A stretch of DNA of 64,000 nucleotides from Paratinospora sagittata (GCA_035771175.1 CM069597.1:8653001-8717000), one strand, 5' to 3'; counted from the first letter of the stretch, positions 47,881 through 60,730 are shown. Translations and numbers: made by a program. Notes: generated by a model not told the origin, from the sequence alone.

Positions 47881-48690
47881 CACGTAAAAACATAAATAGT
47901 GTGGCCCATAAATTAGCTAGGAAGGCATTTTTTTTTTTTTTTTGGAAAATAGCTAGGAAAAGGCACTTATGCATGAAGTTTCATGCAGCTGGAATCTCTT
48001 AATAAATAGGTTTGTACCTATGAACATGTTTTTATCTTTTTTAAATATATAAAATTTCCCCTCAGCCACAAAAAAAAAATGTTAATATTATAAAATAAAT
48101 TAATAACTATTATAAATAAATAAATAAATAAATATAAAAAAACGTACTTCAGAAAAAAAATAGAAAAATAAAAAAAATATTTTATTCTTATTATATTTTA
48201 GACTTATATAAGTCTTTTGTACATTTAATATAATCTAAACAAGCTTATGGTCATAATAAATAGTTAAATTATATTAATAATATCAATAAATTTAATTGTT
48301 ATAAAAATTAATTTTACTGGTTAGTATAAAATTAAAGTCAACGCTAATATAGAAATTACAAACTCGTTGTAATGAATAAAGATCCGTTCTGGGAATGGAC
48401 AGGGAAATCGACCGCACCGGTTGGATCCAATGCACTGGCACGCCGTCCATCCACCATCTTTCCATATCTCCCCGCCACAAGTCCCTTTTATCTAAACGCT
48501 TCTGTTTAGAAGAGCTTAAAATGTTGTTGGCGACGAAAACAATAAATCATAAAAGACGATACAATCGAAGTCTTGTAACTCGCCTTTCTTTATACATTTT
48601 TTTTTTTTTTTCAGTCTCCCTTGTTTTCGATATGATAGAATAGAAGCTTCATTCTGAAAAGCCTAGAAAACCCTATCTCGTTCCACTTCA
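47881..48690. other. Upstream region of the DnaJ-type zinc-finger gene
   Basis: AT-rich, with a (AAAT)n run near 48113-48134. The GC content rises after 48370, consistent with promoter and leader sequence. No separate gene recognised. Confidence 0.5.
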
Positions 48691-51600
48691 ATGGAGGCTT
48701 TACTTGGAATTTCTTCTATGCCCTCGTCAACGACGACGACCTCGACATGCAAGTTTTCCCAGGATAAAAAATCGAATTTTCGGGTCAGTAGTAGGGAATC
48801 CATTCGAAGAATACGCGGAAGCTCTCTCAACGGATCGGCTTCTCGTTTTTCGTTCGATCGGGTTAGTGTTGTTTTCCCCCTTTTCAATTCAAGGTTAGTT
48901 TTTTTATTTTTATTTTTTATTTTTAGTTCAATTTTTCTTCGTCTTTTGAGATTAATTCTATGGCTTAATCAAAATTTTATGAGGACTGGGTGAAGTTACA
49001 AAAGAATTACAACTTTTCTAAGTAAATTTTACAAGTTAAAATTATGTAATAAAATTGCGATAATTGGCATTAGTATCAATCTGCTGTGGTCAACTAGACA
49101 AATTTCTTGGCTGTAAGCGAATTTAGAACGGATTTTTGAAAAAAATGAACCTATCCCTATTTTTTTGAAATTGGTAAATCGGTTCCAAGATCATTAGTCT
49201 CCAAAAGATTTAAACTTTGCATAGAGAAATCAAGTATCAAATTATGTAAATTAAATCATTAGTCAAATATATGAATTTTACACGTCTTGGAGATGGATTC
49301 AGTTGACCCGTGTGACAAGGTGAATCGACTTACTCTAAGTAACTTGGCATTTATTTTTGAATAAATTGTGAGTTTATAACATTGATGAGAAAAATAATGC
49401 CGCTGCACTTGGGGTTAGAATGAATAAACTGTCGGTCCCTTCGGTGGCAATGCGGAAATTTTTTAAATGGAGAGGAATTTGGTATAGCGGATCCCATTTT
49501 TTAAAGAAATTGAGCAAATATGTTTGTTTTATTTGGAGAAATTCAGCAATAATTGTAGGAATGTAAATAGTTGGTGAGATTGAAGAGACAGTAAAAGGGA
49601 TTGAGGCGTGCAAGGGACAAGCCTAAAGCAAAAATACCCCTGTTTGGTACTACAGTTCCATGGGTGTTCACTCTTTAAGCTACAACAATCCAATCGATCC
49701 AAGGGGTACTCCAAGTGGATCGTCAACTACGAACTTAAGTAACAATATTGCTCTCTTGGAAAACTTGGAGAATTTGATAGAAAGAGAGAGTAGAACGAAA
49801 GAAAAATCTCAGAAAAATTCAATTGACAGAGAGAGTAGAAAGAGAGTAAAATCTTGGCAAAAAAATACTCTATTTTTGAAAAAATTGATGAGTTTAAATA
49901 ACTGGAATCACACCTTAGCGATAAGGGATGAAATCCTTTTGTGCAGATGCGTTCTTGCGAAAAGCCATGAAGAAAAGTTACGTTAAAACAAAGAAAATTC
50001 AAATTTATCACACTAGAGCTGTGATGCTCACTTTCTAGCACTACGACGCTTAACTCTCTAATTTTAGTAGAAATCCCAGTTAGTGTAAAGCCGCAATGCT
50101 CACTTTATAGAGCCGCGACGCTCTATTTGTTGGAATTTTAGCTAAATTCTTGTTGGTGTAGAGCTGTGATGCTCACTTTATAGAGCCGCGACTTTGGACT
50201 TGCTGGAAATTTTCACATTCAACTATATATGTTCCAACAATAATTCCAAATTGTCATTCTTGTAATTTGTAACTCGCAGTTGTAGCCTTTTATTGGTTTT
50301 CTAAAGTAATCATACATTCTTACCAGCTATATGGCTAAAAGCCTAAACCAATAGATTTATCCCATGTTCTCAAGTTGAGTGGCTGATTTCCAATTCACAA
50401 TTTTGTGAACACTTGTAAATTTTGGGCTTTGATTTCATGAGTGGATTGGATGATTTTGATAGCATTGCTCCCTAAAAACGTTTATGGCACTATACATATG
50501 CTTTGTTTTCTTTTGAATGTCCATGATCATTATATAGAAACATTTCACTAAAAAATAATATGAATATCATCATGCAATTATTTTTATCACTTACTTAGGA
50601 AGGAAGAATTATATAAAAATTTTGTTGGTTTGCTGGTGTTTAACTAACATTGGATATTTTTGTTTTGTTTATTGGGATTGTGGAAGGGGCAAATGTAGTT
50701 AAGTGAATTATGGTGGTAAATTTTTAATCTACCAAACACAGGTTTAGTTCTAGCCCACGTGAGATAAAATTGTATCTTGAGCTTCTCTAGGCCTCTTTCT
50801 TGGGCTCATTATCTTGCCACTTAAAAAGAAAAAAACAAATTTGATTTCTTGGAGGTCATTATAAGACCATGCGTAACGTAAACAAACAAGAAAGCAAGAA
50901 TCTTAGCATAAAGAATGTATTTAGGGATCTATTTAGCAATAATTAGAAGGTGGGTTTTCGTGAAATGGTAAATATTGCTCTATTGTGATTTAAAAGTCAC
51001 GGATTCTGATTTGGTAGCTCCTTCTCCACCATGTGAGTTTAGTATTGTGCATATAATGAAAATTCAACAAAATTCTCCAAAGTTTTATTCTAAGGAATTA
51101 TTACCAAAATTCCTTGGAAGTAAGGTAAAATATTGAAATAATTTGTAAAACTCAAAAAATCCTTTAGGGCTTGTTTGATGGCTAAGAAAGTTTTTTTTTT
51201 TTTTGAGAAAATGTAGTTTTCTCAAGAAATAATTTCTCAAGCAAATTTTTTTGAATAATTTTCTCATGATTGGTTGATTGTATATAAGAAAATATTTTTT
51301 GATATTCGTATGATTCAAACTAAATGAAAAATAAGAAGTTTTATTGAATATAAACATGAACATTATCAATAATGCTAAAAATTTTCTGATGAGAAAATTA
51401 TATTTTCTCACTTATATAGATGGACAAATTTGGATGAGAAAATAAGCGGGTTGAAATTTTTTTGACAATTATGTAGACATTTTTTTTTTCTTTTTCTTGA
51501 GAAAATAACAATTTTCTCGCATATCAAACAAACCCCTAGTATATTTTGCTTTCCAAACACTAAGGAAAATAAAATAAAATAAAACAAAAAGTCAGTGCAA

Positions 51601-54600
51601 ACTTCAACTATTGTTAGAAGATACTAATGAAAAACAAAAGTATATGAGATTGAAGTATAATTTCATATGTAACAAATATAAACTATGAATCACTAATGGA
51701 AGAAGCAAAATGAAATTTAAAAGCTCTAATTTAAAACAAAAATGAACATGTAATTTATAAACTATGTGTAGTTAATCCATATATCTCATATCCATGTTAG
51801 CTTGTTACCATGCAATATATGCGTGTAGTAATATAGATATTATAAATCTTACTTTAACCCATTATTTTTCTAACTAAATGAGTTTCAAGTCTGTAATTAT
51901 GTTCGTTTCAACATATCGAAAAGAAACATCAATCTTAAAAACATTAAAATTGAATTCTTTGTACTTTTCTACAATGTCAAATTTTTACAAAAGTTCTCAA
52001 TGTCGAATTGAACTTCCCCAAATTAATGATGAATTTTAAGGGAATGGAGATTAGGGAAAAACTCAAATTTTTGATCCTTGTTGCCATGTAAATGTTAATT
52101 GACCCTTTCCTCAAACCTCCATTGACAAATCCTGTTGCCCAAGTACACCCTGTTATTCATGAAAAAATGTTTGCATATGTTCAAAATAGCAAAATGGAGC
52201 ACATATGTTTGTGGCATTTAGCAAGAATTATTCATTTATTGATTTATTTGGCCAGCATTTTAGTATTAGATGGTTCTCATAAGTAAAGTTTCACTATTGC
52301 CTCAGCAACTTTTTTCCTTGCTTGTAAGCTAGACAACTACTATGTTACCCAAATTTGGAAACATATGTTGCATGCAAGTCTGATTTATTGGGGGACTTGG
52401 CTTTGAAAGAATATCACATTTGAACTTGGATACTTTTGCACGAGTTCTATTTATTCCTTAACTTACTCCTATTTTCTTTCTCTTCTTCCGGTCCTTTTTT
52501 TGTTTTTTTTCTTCATCAAAAGATTTTCATCTTCCTTTTCATCTTCCTTTTCATCCTCTTTTTCTTCTTTTCTTCATATTTTTCTTTTATCACAAAATCT
52601 GAACTTGAATGCTTTTGCACGATTTTTTTTTATTCCTTTTCTTTTACTCCTTCCATTGATAATACCCTTAGGTGCAAATCCTCAAGTTGCAAAGCCCCCA
52701 CAACCTTTTGTTAGTTTAGATATACTGATAACAAACATTGAAAAGGAGAAAACAACAAATCTACAGATTCCTTATAGTCGTTACTGTGAAAACCCATACT
52801 AAGAGTTTTCTTTGCTCACGTCCTTTCTTCTCCCTAGATTCCTCTTTCCTATTTCGTTTGCTTTGCTCTTTCCTTCAAAGTAGACATCACAATGTTCCGC
52901 ACACTTTCTTCTTCCTTTCACCTTCTTCGCACTCTCCTCTCTAATGTCCGCTAGATTGAAGGAATTGTCCCTTCAATCTCTCCAATGGAATCCCTCTCCC
53001 ATTCAAACTCCAAAACCTCTATTCTATTCAAACTCCAAAACCCCAGAACTCCTATTCTATTCTATTGTCCTTTCTTATTCACACTCCAAAACCTCCCCAG
53101 ACTTCATGCGTGGGATGGGCTTTGGATTTTTGTCTTTTTTTACTTCTTTGTGGGACCCACTTCCTTGTTCAATGAACAAATAATTTATTTATTTATTTTT
53201 GCTAGGTCGTTGCAATCTGTATGGGATATTCATGTAATTCTAAGAATGGTTCTAAAGGAATAAGATTATTTAAATGAGCATAGTATAGACGATAGTTGGA
53301 CCTATGTTACCCGGACTCTTTACTTCAGCCTGCCGTACCCGTGTCCGACACTTCATTATACGACATGGGTATGAGATATGTGTCCGACTCTTAAGGTTTT
53401 AGAATACTGCTATGTAGATTCTCCAATGGAAAGAAGAAAAAGCATGAAAGAAGATAATGACTAATAGGTGAGACTTACTTAAGTGGGAGAACAAAACAGA
53501 CAATAAATGAGTGAAAAGAAGAAAAAAAGGAAAGAGCAACATATAATATAACCGAGTCCCCGTATCTCAGAATTTGAAAATAAACAAGTTAGACCTTTAG
53601 ATATGAACCCGTATCCGACACCCATACCAGAGTCCAGGTAACATGGAGTTGGACATACAAAAATGACCACTGGGAACAATGAGGTGTGAAGTTCTAAAGA
53701 AGTGAGAGGGAAGCCTAAAATGTAGTGGAAAATATTTGGAGCCCCTTGCCTTGATACATATATAGCATTTTAGAATAACGATAGTTGAATGGGTGCATAC
53801 ATTCATGTTGTTAGTCAGTATTTTTGACAAGGTTCTGAAAAGTCTGCAGAAATAGTACAAGTACCGAAGGCCAAGAAAAGAATAAGTTAATGTCATCGCT
53901 TTGAACTCCTCCTCTTACCTTATACTCTTTTTTACTTTGGGTAAGCTTCCTTGTTTATGCAATCTCACTTTTCCATGATACCCATTTCAACTTCTATGAT
54001 TCTTTTTCAACTTCATTATGTATGCTAAAGTTCAACTACTTCATTCTATATGCTGAACTTCATTGTTTCTATAGTGCTTGCTAGTTTTGAATGAACTCAA
54101 TGTGGTTGCTATTGATCTTTCTCATGGAAAGCAACATCAATTTGTTACTCTTGTGAACTTATGTCTATTCCATAGTAAAGGACAATAGATCAGTTATCTT
54201 GAATTTTATCCCATTTATTCGCCTTGGCACAACGGTTAGAATTGAGAGTGTGTGACCTAAGGGTCACGGGTTCATGTCATGGAAACAACCTCCTGCAATG
54301 CAAGGTAACATTGTGTCCATAGACCCAAAGTGGTTTGATCCATTCCTAGACCCTGCGTAGGTAGAAGCTTCGTGTACTGGGCTGCCCCTTTATTCTATTT
54401 TTTCACTTAAACTTTTCCTGTGGAGAATACAATCCTATTATCCCAAATGTATGGATCATGCTAAAGAATCAAAAGTAGTTTAATTTTTATAAACCAAAAG
54501 ACTTAAAAATATGAAAATCTGTCCAATGCAATGGATTTAAAATTATATGTATTTTTATTTTTTTACTTTCTTCGTTCCTTTTGTTTATTTAGGTGCAATA

Positions 54601-57600
54601 ACCATCTTTATTCATCTGTGTTACATGTGGCACTTGTGTTCATGAAAGATCAGCCAAATGTTTTTTTTTTTTCAGAAGAAACAAAATATATTTATTAATA
54701 TAATAAGCAAGATTACAATGACAAAGTAAAAGTAGCAGGAGTACTTTAGAACTCCATCATCCCTAATATAAGATACATGTACTCAAGACTCACACCATCA
54801 AATCTAAAGATTCTGATAAAGACAACTACTCAAATTCAAATACCAATTGGAAATTGAAAACCATTTGCCCAAGAAGACGCAACCACCCAAGTGCTGGCCA
54901 TCAACTTAATTTCTTCCCATAAAACATAGACGTCCTTTGACACATTGTTGAATGTTAGTTGGTTTTGCTCTAGCCATAGGGACCACAAAGCTGCATATGA
55001 TGCGATTAGACCAACCTCTTTCTCAAACCTATTTAGTCCTGTAATATGACTAAATGTTAAACCGTCCGCACAACTATGTGGTGGGAGATATTTGTCACCA
55101 GAAAAACAAAACCATTTATGCCAAATCCTTTCGACATACGGACAAGAAAGAAAATGTGTTTCTCTGACTCTGCATCTTGCCAAAAAATGGGCAACAATGT
55201 GGAGAATAACAAGTGGAGGGAGATTGCCTCTACAACACATCACATTTGCTGATTTTGTTATGAGCCAAAAGCCATAAAAAAACCTTCACTTTGGAAGGAA
55301 TGTGCACATTCCAGATTGAATTTGATAAAGGAAAAGGTGGATTGGATGGGCTATCAATTAGGTGGTTGTTGTGAAATTATTGCAAGTGCACAATATTGTA
55401 AATAAGTAATATAATGAAGAGTAAAGTATCATTCCCACGGAGTTTTCTCCCTAATTTCTAGTTAATTATTAAAATGATCTCAAGTTAATCTTATCTAAAC
55501 AAAACGACGAAATCAACTATAAACTAAATTGAAAACTAAGAATTAAACTAAACACATTATAAATCAATAAATCGAATAAAAGAAACCTAGGATTACAATT
55601 TTCCCTCAACACTTCACTTGGGTTTATTTACTCATTTCTCGATTAATTAATTAATTAATTTGAGTTGTTAACCAAAAGTCCTAAATTATATACAAGCCTC
55701 TTCCGATGGTCAAGCAAAAATATCCCATTCAATTAAATCACTATATTCCTATGAGATTTAAATTAAACAAGATTCCTTAGGTTCATGCTCTTAATGGTTA
55801 CATATGTCATAGGAGTATATTCCTATCTTACATATGGTTTCTACCCTTTGATCATATGTCACTTTAATTAAGTCTAAACCTAAAATCCCTTTTCCAAGTT
55901 CATCTAAATTTAACAAATCAATCTAATTAATGGCCGGTTAATTAGAAACAATAAGCATAGATTAAAGCAAACAACTCAATATCAACTAATAAAAATCTAT
56001 TATAATCACATAAACTCCAAGTTACATGTGAGTTCCAATTGCAATCCTAGAAACTAATCTGACCCATAACTAGTAATAAAAACTCAAAATTAATAACATC
56101 ATTGAAAGGAAGAAACTAAAATACAAGAGAAAAGAGAACAAGATAAAGATTTAGCAACAGTTCCACCAAATTCTTCAATCGGCTTCTTCGCGACTCTCCA
56201 ACGTGTTTTTTTTCTTCTTTTGCACCTTCTTTGCTTCCTCTCGCAATGGATCTCCCTTTCCTAAGTTTTTTGTATGTCTTATTTATGATTGTGAAGAAGA
56301 AACAAGGAAAACTTGCAAAAATTGCGCAAGAGTCCTAATTTGAATGAACTACCCGGCGCCTCAGCGCCCATGTTGGGCATCGCGGTGCCGACACACTATT
56401 TTTTTTTCTCTACTTGCTTTCTTCACCTGGAGCCCCAGCCTCCACGTGCTGGAATCCACCACCTTGTTTTTCTTCTTCTCGAAGCCCTGGCCTCCACGCA
56501 CTAGTTTTCACCACCACTTTTACCTTGCCTCCACTTCTAACCTTGCTTTTAACCCTACAAAATAAAACCAATAATGAGTAAATAAACCATAAAATAGTCT
56601 TAATATACACAATTATCACTAATAACCCTATGAAATAAATGGTTAGAAAACAACTTATCAGTGGCCAAAATATGACTTGCATGAGTTCAGTAACCATGAA
56701 TTGGTCAAGGTCCCTGGAGAAACTAACCCTTTCAAGTTTATGTAAAAGGCTAAAGATTTCATTTTGTTTTCTAGTTGTGAGAGCCCTAGGAAAGTGAAAA
56801 TTCCATGACGGGGTATCTGGAGGGTTTGAGGTTAAAAAGGAAGCTATGGGAGAATTGTGTAATGTTGAAAGACGAAAAATATTTGGATGAGAAGTAGCGA
56901 GATTCAAATCCCCTAACCAATTGTCTTCCCAAAAACGGAAAGTCTCTCCATTGTCAACCGGGGGCCTAATGCTATTGATGAGTTCGGGGGCAAGAGAGGC
57001 GATGTATTTCAAAGGACTTCTATTTGAGGATCTGCTTGATTTGCTAGTTCCTCATCTTGAGGGACCATTCCTTCATTTTCTTTGTTTTTCGTAGTTACCT
57101 TAAGACAAGTCTCTCTTTTCATTTCTTTCCTTAAAAAAAAGATCCAGAACGACCAAATAGAAAATATCCAATTGATTTTGGATCTTTTTTGTGGCTCTTA
57201 CTAAGCCAAGCATGATGCACTTTTTTATTTTACTGATGGAATAGTACAGCTCATCCATCTTTTAAACAAGACCCTCTATCTTCTTCTTTTTTTTTTTTTC
57301 TTTCTTTTTTTCTTTAATATTTGGCTGGTTTATAATTTAACCTTGCACATTTACCTGTTACACCACAAATATTTCTTCTTGAGAAAGAAAACTGAGATTA
57401 TAAAAACTAGAGCATGTACTTACAGGAGGCCTTTGTCCTTTGATTTTTCAGGCTGAGGCAAGTTCAACTGGAGATGCACATAGACGAAGAAGCAATCTCG
57501 AGTCCCTGTTTTGTTATGATAAACCTATACCAGAGGAGATAATTGAGAAGCCGGTTGGTTTGTCCTTGGGTGAGAGAAGAATAGGGGACAATCCTCGATG

Positions 57601-58490
57601 CACAGATTGTGAAGCTAAAGGTGCCATCCTATGCATGACCTGCTCTGGTACAGGCTTATATGTGGACTCTATAATGGAGAGCCAGGGAATAATTGTCAAA
57701 GTTCGATGCCTAGGTAAAATTCCTTTTTCTTTTTATTTTTTTTCGTGGGAATTAATTTGACATCTTACATCTTATGCCATTCACTGGTTTTGGAACAATC
57801 CGACGGAAAAATGCTTCAATACAATTGGTGTGGAGAACCTGCAAATGTGTGATTGTGACGGTGAATAGCTCATCTAGGCCCTTGTGCTATATATACCATT
57901 ATCACACCATCAATGATGGTGCCATAAATTACTGCCAGCAACTACTTTGGAAAGAGACACTCAACATTATAACTCTTATGGATATATATAATTTAAAAAA
58001 TACAAATACTTAAAGAGACTCTTAAGATTAATCCTTTAAACATTACTATTCTTAAACTTTACTTTTATATTTTACTTAAAATTTAGTTAAAAGGGCTAAA
58101 ATAATAATTCAATAAATCTCCACTTTCCTATAATACATCTCCTACTTTTAAGCTTACTTTATGTGAAATTTCTTTATTTTATCTTTTTGAGTCTTTACAT
58201 TTTACAATATTCTCCCCACACTCATCTAATAATAATATAGTTATATCCATAACTTTAATTTTAAATTTTAATTGATAAATTTTACAAATCTCATGCAATA
58301 CATATGGTTATGTCATTTATATTAATACTGCATATTAATGCTTGTAAAAATACTTCCATTCTTGGTTATGCCATTTATAATCTTATAGTTGGATGCTTAT
58401 TGATACTTCGTTATGGTGTATATAGGCTGTGGGGGTACTGGCAATATCATGTGTTCAAACTGCGGAGGGCGAGGTCACCTTGGAGTTTAA
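48691..58490 (+). CDS. Plastid-targeted DnaJ-type cysteine-rich zinc-finger protein, 165 aa, 3 exons
   Basis: Exons 48691-48861, 57452-57713 and 58426-58490. The joins keep frame (phase 0, then phase 1 within a Gly codon), giving 165 residues and TAA at 58488. Residues 1-57 are Ser/Thr/Arg-rich with almost no acidic residues, the look of a chloroplast transit peptide. The body has four zinc motifs spaced as in DnaJ: CTDCEAKG, CMTCSGTG, CLGCGGTG and CSNCGGRG. There is no J domain, so this is a DnaJ/Hsp40 cysteine-rich superfamily protein of the type that acts in plastids as thiol chaperone or assembly factor (BSD2, LQY1 and PSA2 are relatives in fold); the exact orthologue is not identified. 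Intron 1 is 8590 bp and holds MITEs, a SINE and a LINE. The start is the only ATG giving the transit peptide. Confidence 0.9.
49600..50230 (+). repeat. Unclassified repeat with three ~73-bp units (LTR-like)
   Basis: Within intron 1 of the zinc-finger gene, units start at 50016, 50088 and 50161 with GAGCTGTGATGCTCACTTT or AAGCCGCAATGCTCACTTT and contain AGAGCCGCGACGCTCT. The preceding 400 bp hold an open but unrecognised reading frame (49660-49986), probably chance. It resembles palindrome-bearing LTR segments elsewhere in the window, but ends were not found. Confidence 0.5.
51165..51538. mobile_element. MITE-like element, 374 bp
   Basis: Imperfect terminal inverted repeats: left TAGGGCTTGTTTGATGGC, right (reverse complement) TAGGGGTTTGTTTGATATGC. 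Internal GAGAAAAT/ATTTTCTC repeats suggest a foldback. The TIR start resembles hAT MITEs, but no clear target duplication is visible. In intron 1 of the zinc-finger gene. Confidence 0.6.
53302..53646. mobile_element. hAT-like MITE, 345 bp, perfect 8-bp target duplication
   Basis: Ends CTATGTTACCCGGACTCT and (reverse complement) CCATGTTACCTGGACTCT form the terminal inverted repeats. AGTTGGAC flanks both sides (53294-53301, 53647-53654). An inner CCCGTGTCCGACAC / CCCGTATCCGACAC inverted pair is also visible. Non-coding. In intron 1 of the zinc-finger gene. Confidence 0.9.
54221..54388 (+). mobile_element. tRNA-derived SINE, Au-like, 168 bp
   Basis: Contains box-A-like TTGGCACAACGGTTAGA and box-B-like GGTCACGGGTTCATGTC, then the SINE body TGGAAACAACCTCCTGCAAT...TACTGGGCTGCCCC. 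It is flanked by a perfect 7-bp target duplication TTTATTC (54214-54220 and 54389-54395). The layout matches the Au SINE family of plants as I recall it. Not an intact tRNA gene. Confidence 0.9.
54661..57030 (-). mobile_element. Non-LTR retrotransposon (LINE) 3' fragment, split by an LTR
   Basis: Minus strand. The poly-T on plus at 54661 is its 3' A-tail. The 3' coding part (55243-54836) has the RT-associated zinc-binding pattern RVRETHFLSCPYVERIWHKW and WSLWLEQNQLTFN. The 5' part (57012-56680) reads NGETFRFWEDNWLGDLNLA and SWNFHFPRALTTRK, as in plant L1-type ORF2 just before that domain. The two parts are separated by 1.29 kb of LTR (55367-56660). The RT core and ORF1 are missing (5' truncation). 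Confidence 0.85.
55367..56660 (-). mobile_element. Solo LTR, TGATAAG type (Athila/Tat-like), 1294 bp, inside the LINE
   Basis: On minus it starts TGATAAGTTG and ends CACTTGCAATAATTTCACAACA-like sequence before 55367. GTGGT on the left and GTGGC on the right form a 4/5-bp target duplication. The late part (CCGTGGGAATGATACTTTAC) resembles the leader-proximal end of Athila/Ogre-type LTRs. A GC-rich palindromic patch (CCGGCGCCTCAGCGCC, 56352-56367) lies on its upstream side. Confidence 0.7.
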
Positions 58491-58499
58491 GGACTTACT

Positions 58500-59054
58500 T
58501 TCATAGCCATGGTTCCTTTAATTATTTGATATCTTATCTGCACCTTAAACTTTAACGATAAAGGTCGATAAAGGTTCGAAGATACACAACTGAAGGTTAG
58601 GGTTTCCTGCAATTTTTAGTTGTCTTTGGTTTCATCTCTTACAGGCTGCAGATGTTACACCAAAACCACACGTTACTAAAGTTGCTTTTCTGTCAAAGAT
58701 CTATCTGTTTCTCTTTTGCCTTAGTTTTTGTTGTAATTGTTGTCATGATTGTATTACTATAATGGATTTAAGTTTAGATATTGACAAGTGATCATCTTGT
58801 TTACTTGAATTTCTTGAAAAGGAAAGAAATTGAGACCTTGATCAGCATCTTTCAGTTTCTTCATTTACACATGTATTTCAATACCTGACTTTGAATGAAA
58901 AAAATGAAAACATCAAAATTCATTATCCTTGTAGTATCTAGAAAATCGTTTCAAGCCCATTTCAATTGAACTGAATTTGAAAATGATCTTACATAGCTAT
59001 GTTGGGTTAGAAATTTTGTTGTAAACAAATTGGATTGGTTGTGGCAATAAAATA
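58500..59054 (+). other. 3' flank of the zinc-finger gene
   Basis: AT-rich sequence holding the probable 3' untranslated region. No further exon recognised. Confidence 0.45.
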
Positions 59055-60116
59055 AGGGTTAAGCTAAATCCACCCGCTCTTTTCTCTCTGTTCACCCACC
59101 CAATCAAAAAATTGAAAGGACGAAAAAGTCTTTATGTGAAATTATTAAAAAGGACATTAATAAACTCTTTTAAACCTGTCCCTTATCTCTTCACCCATTG
59201 AAATTATCAAAAAGAATATTAATAAACTTTCTTGAACCCTCTTTCTCTGGCTTTACCCACCTACTCTCTATCCTAAATCCTTTAACTTTTCAATTTATTT
59301 CAATCTTGTCATTTTCTTTGTATTTTTTGAATCAAAAGCATACATTTTTACCATTTTCACCCTTTTGAAGTATTTTTTTTTTTGTTGCAAAAAATACCCA
59401 AAATCGAAGTGAAAAAGGGGCGAAAATGAGTTTCGAACTGAAAAAATCTCCTCCGGATTAGGTGTGTCTGGCTTTGCGTGGGCGGACAAAATAAAGTCTG
59501 TCTAACAGGTCGGACATATCTCCTATGTTCGGCCCATCAGGGCAAAAAAAGAAAAAAAGAAAAAATAAATAAAAAAATGCATTGTCCGACTCTGTTGGGT
59601 CGGACGTCTCCAAATTCGGCACATAGAAATGGGTTGCCGAAACCCATTTTCGCCGCCTCATTCCACCATTTTCACTTATTTTGTTGCGAAAAAATATACA
59701 AATCCAACAACAACACATTGAAATCCATTTAGAACATGTAAAAATCATGTTTTACTTACCAATTTGTGATCTAAGATTTGACTTGAACTGGTTTGACTTA
59801 GACGCCTCCAAAATTCAAAATAATTCAATTATTTCACAAGATTTTGTTAGGTTGTTGCTCACAAACCTTCCTAATATTGTTTTAACCCTTCGAATGATTG
59901 AAACATTTGAAGAAATGTCGAATCAATGTGAAAAAAAGGAGAAAAAACAAGAAAGGAGGGGAGTGTTAGGGTTTGGGGAGGATGAAAATGAAATGGGTAA
60001 AATAGAAATTTAGGTGGGTGAAGAGAGATGAATTGTTTGGTTTTAAAATTTTAGGTGGGTGAAGAAAGTAAGTGGGTGTACAGAGAGAAAAAGGCGAATG
60101 AATTTAACTGGACCCT
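59055..60116. mobile_element. Terminal-inverted-repeat element, ~1.06 kb, non-autonomous
   Basis: Left AGGGTTAAGCTAAATCCACC and right (reverse complement) AGGGTCCAGTTAAATTCATT ends, both continuing into TTTCTCTCTGT(T/A)CACCCAC. A second copy of the ACCCAC-type block lies inside each end. The flanks (AATAAAATA left, AAAATAATA right) are too AT-rich to call a target duplication. The middle has a 59681-60013 ORF of unknown meaning and repeated GGTCGGAC motifs (59507-59625). Confidence 0.65.
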
Positions 60117-60210
60117 AAAATAATATAAACTTATTAGGAAGATTGTTACAACAAACCAATTTGGTGCATATACCATATCTTATCTTGCATGTGATGTGGA
60201 TTCCTGCAGC

Positions 60211-60558
60211 TAGGGGTGAAATCAAGTCAGGTCGGGTCGGGTTTGTCGGGTTGGTCGGGTTGGCCTCCATTAAATAGCCTAATTTTTTTAAAGCTTAATA
60301 ATTACTATTTAAGCTTATATTAGTAATAAAATATGTTGGATTATCATGTATCTAACTTATTAAACTACTATTTAAGCTTTAAAAGATGAGAATGAGAATG
60401 AACTCATATATATATATAAATTTTAAGAGGTCGGGTCGGGTCGTATTTGATCGGGTTGCTAAAAAATTAACCCGATCAACCTGACCCAACCCGACCCGAA
60501 ATGGTCGGGTTTGGTCGGGTCGGGTAGGTTCGGATCGGTCGGGTTGCTTGCACCCCTA
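60211..60558. mobile_element. hAT MITE, 348 bp, perfect 8-bp target duplication
   Basis: TIRs TAGGGGTGAAATCAAG and (reverse complement) TAGGGGTGCAAGCAACCC. CCTGCAGC flanks both ends (60203-60210 and 60559-60566). The ends are filled with GGTCGGGTCGGG-type short repeats; the middle is AT-rich. Confidence 0.95.
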
Positions 60559-60730
60559 CCTGCAGCAATATTTATGGAGAAAGCGATGAAATTGGTTTAA
60601 TGGTGGTCTTAACGCCTAGTAAACACTAAAATAGACTAGTTTTATACTATTTTTATACATTTCCTCTCAAAAAATGGAATGAAGAAGTTGAAAAATGACT
60701 TAAATACAAACTGCATCTTTCTAGCATCAT

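Noticed and set aside
52436..53263. Overlapping small frames in intron 1 of the zinc-finger gene
   Set aside because: Composition-driven (TTC/TCC-rich), with no recognisable domains and no splice support.
54221..54293. tRNA gene suggested by box-A- and box-B-like sequences
   Set aside because: The sequence continues into a SINE body, lacks a foldable cloverleaf and is bounded by a 7-bp target duplication, so it is a tRNA-derived SINE.
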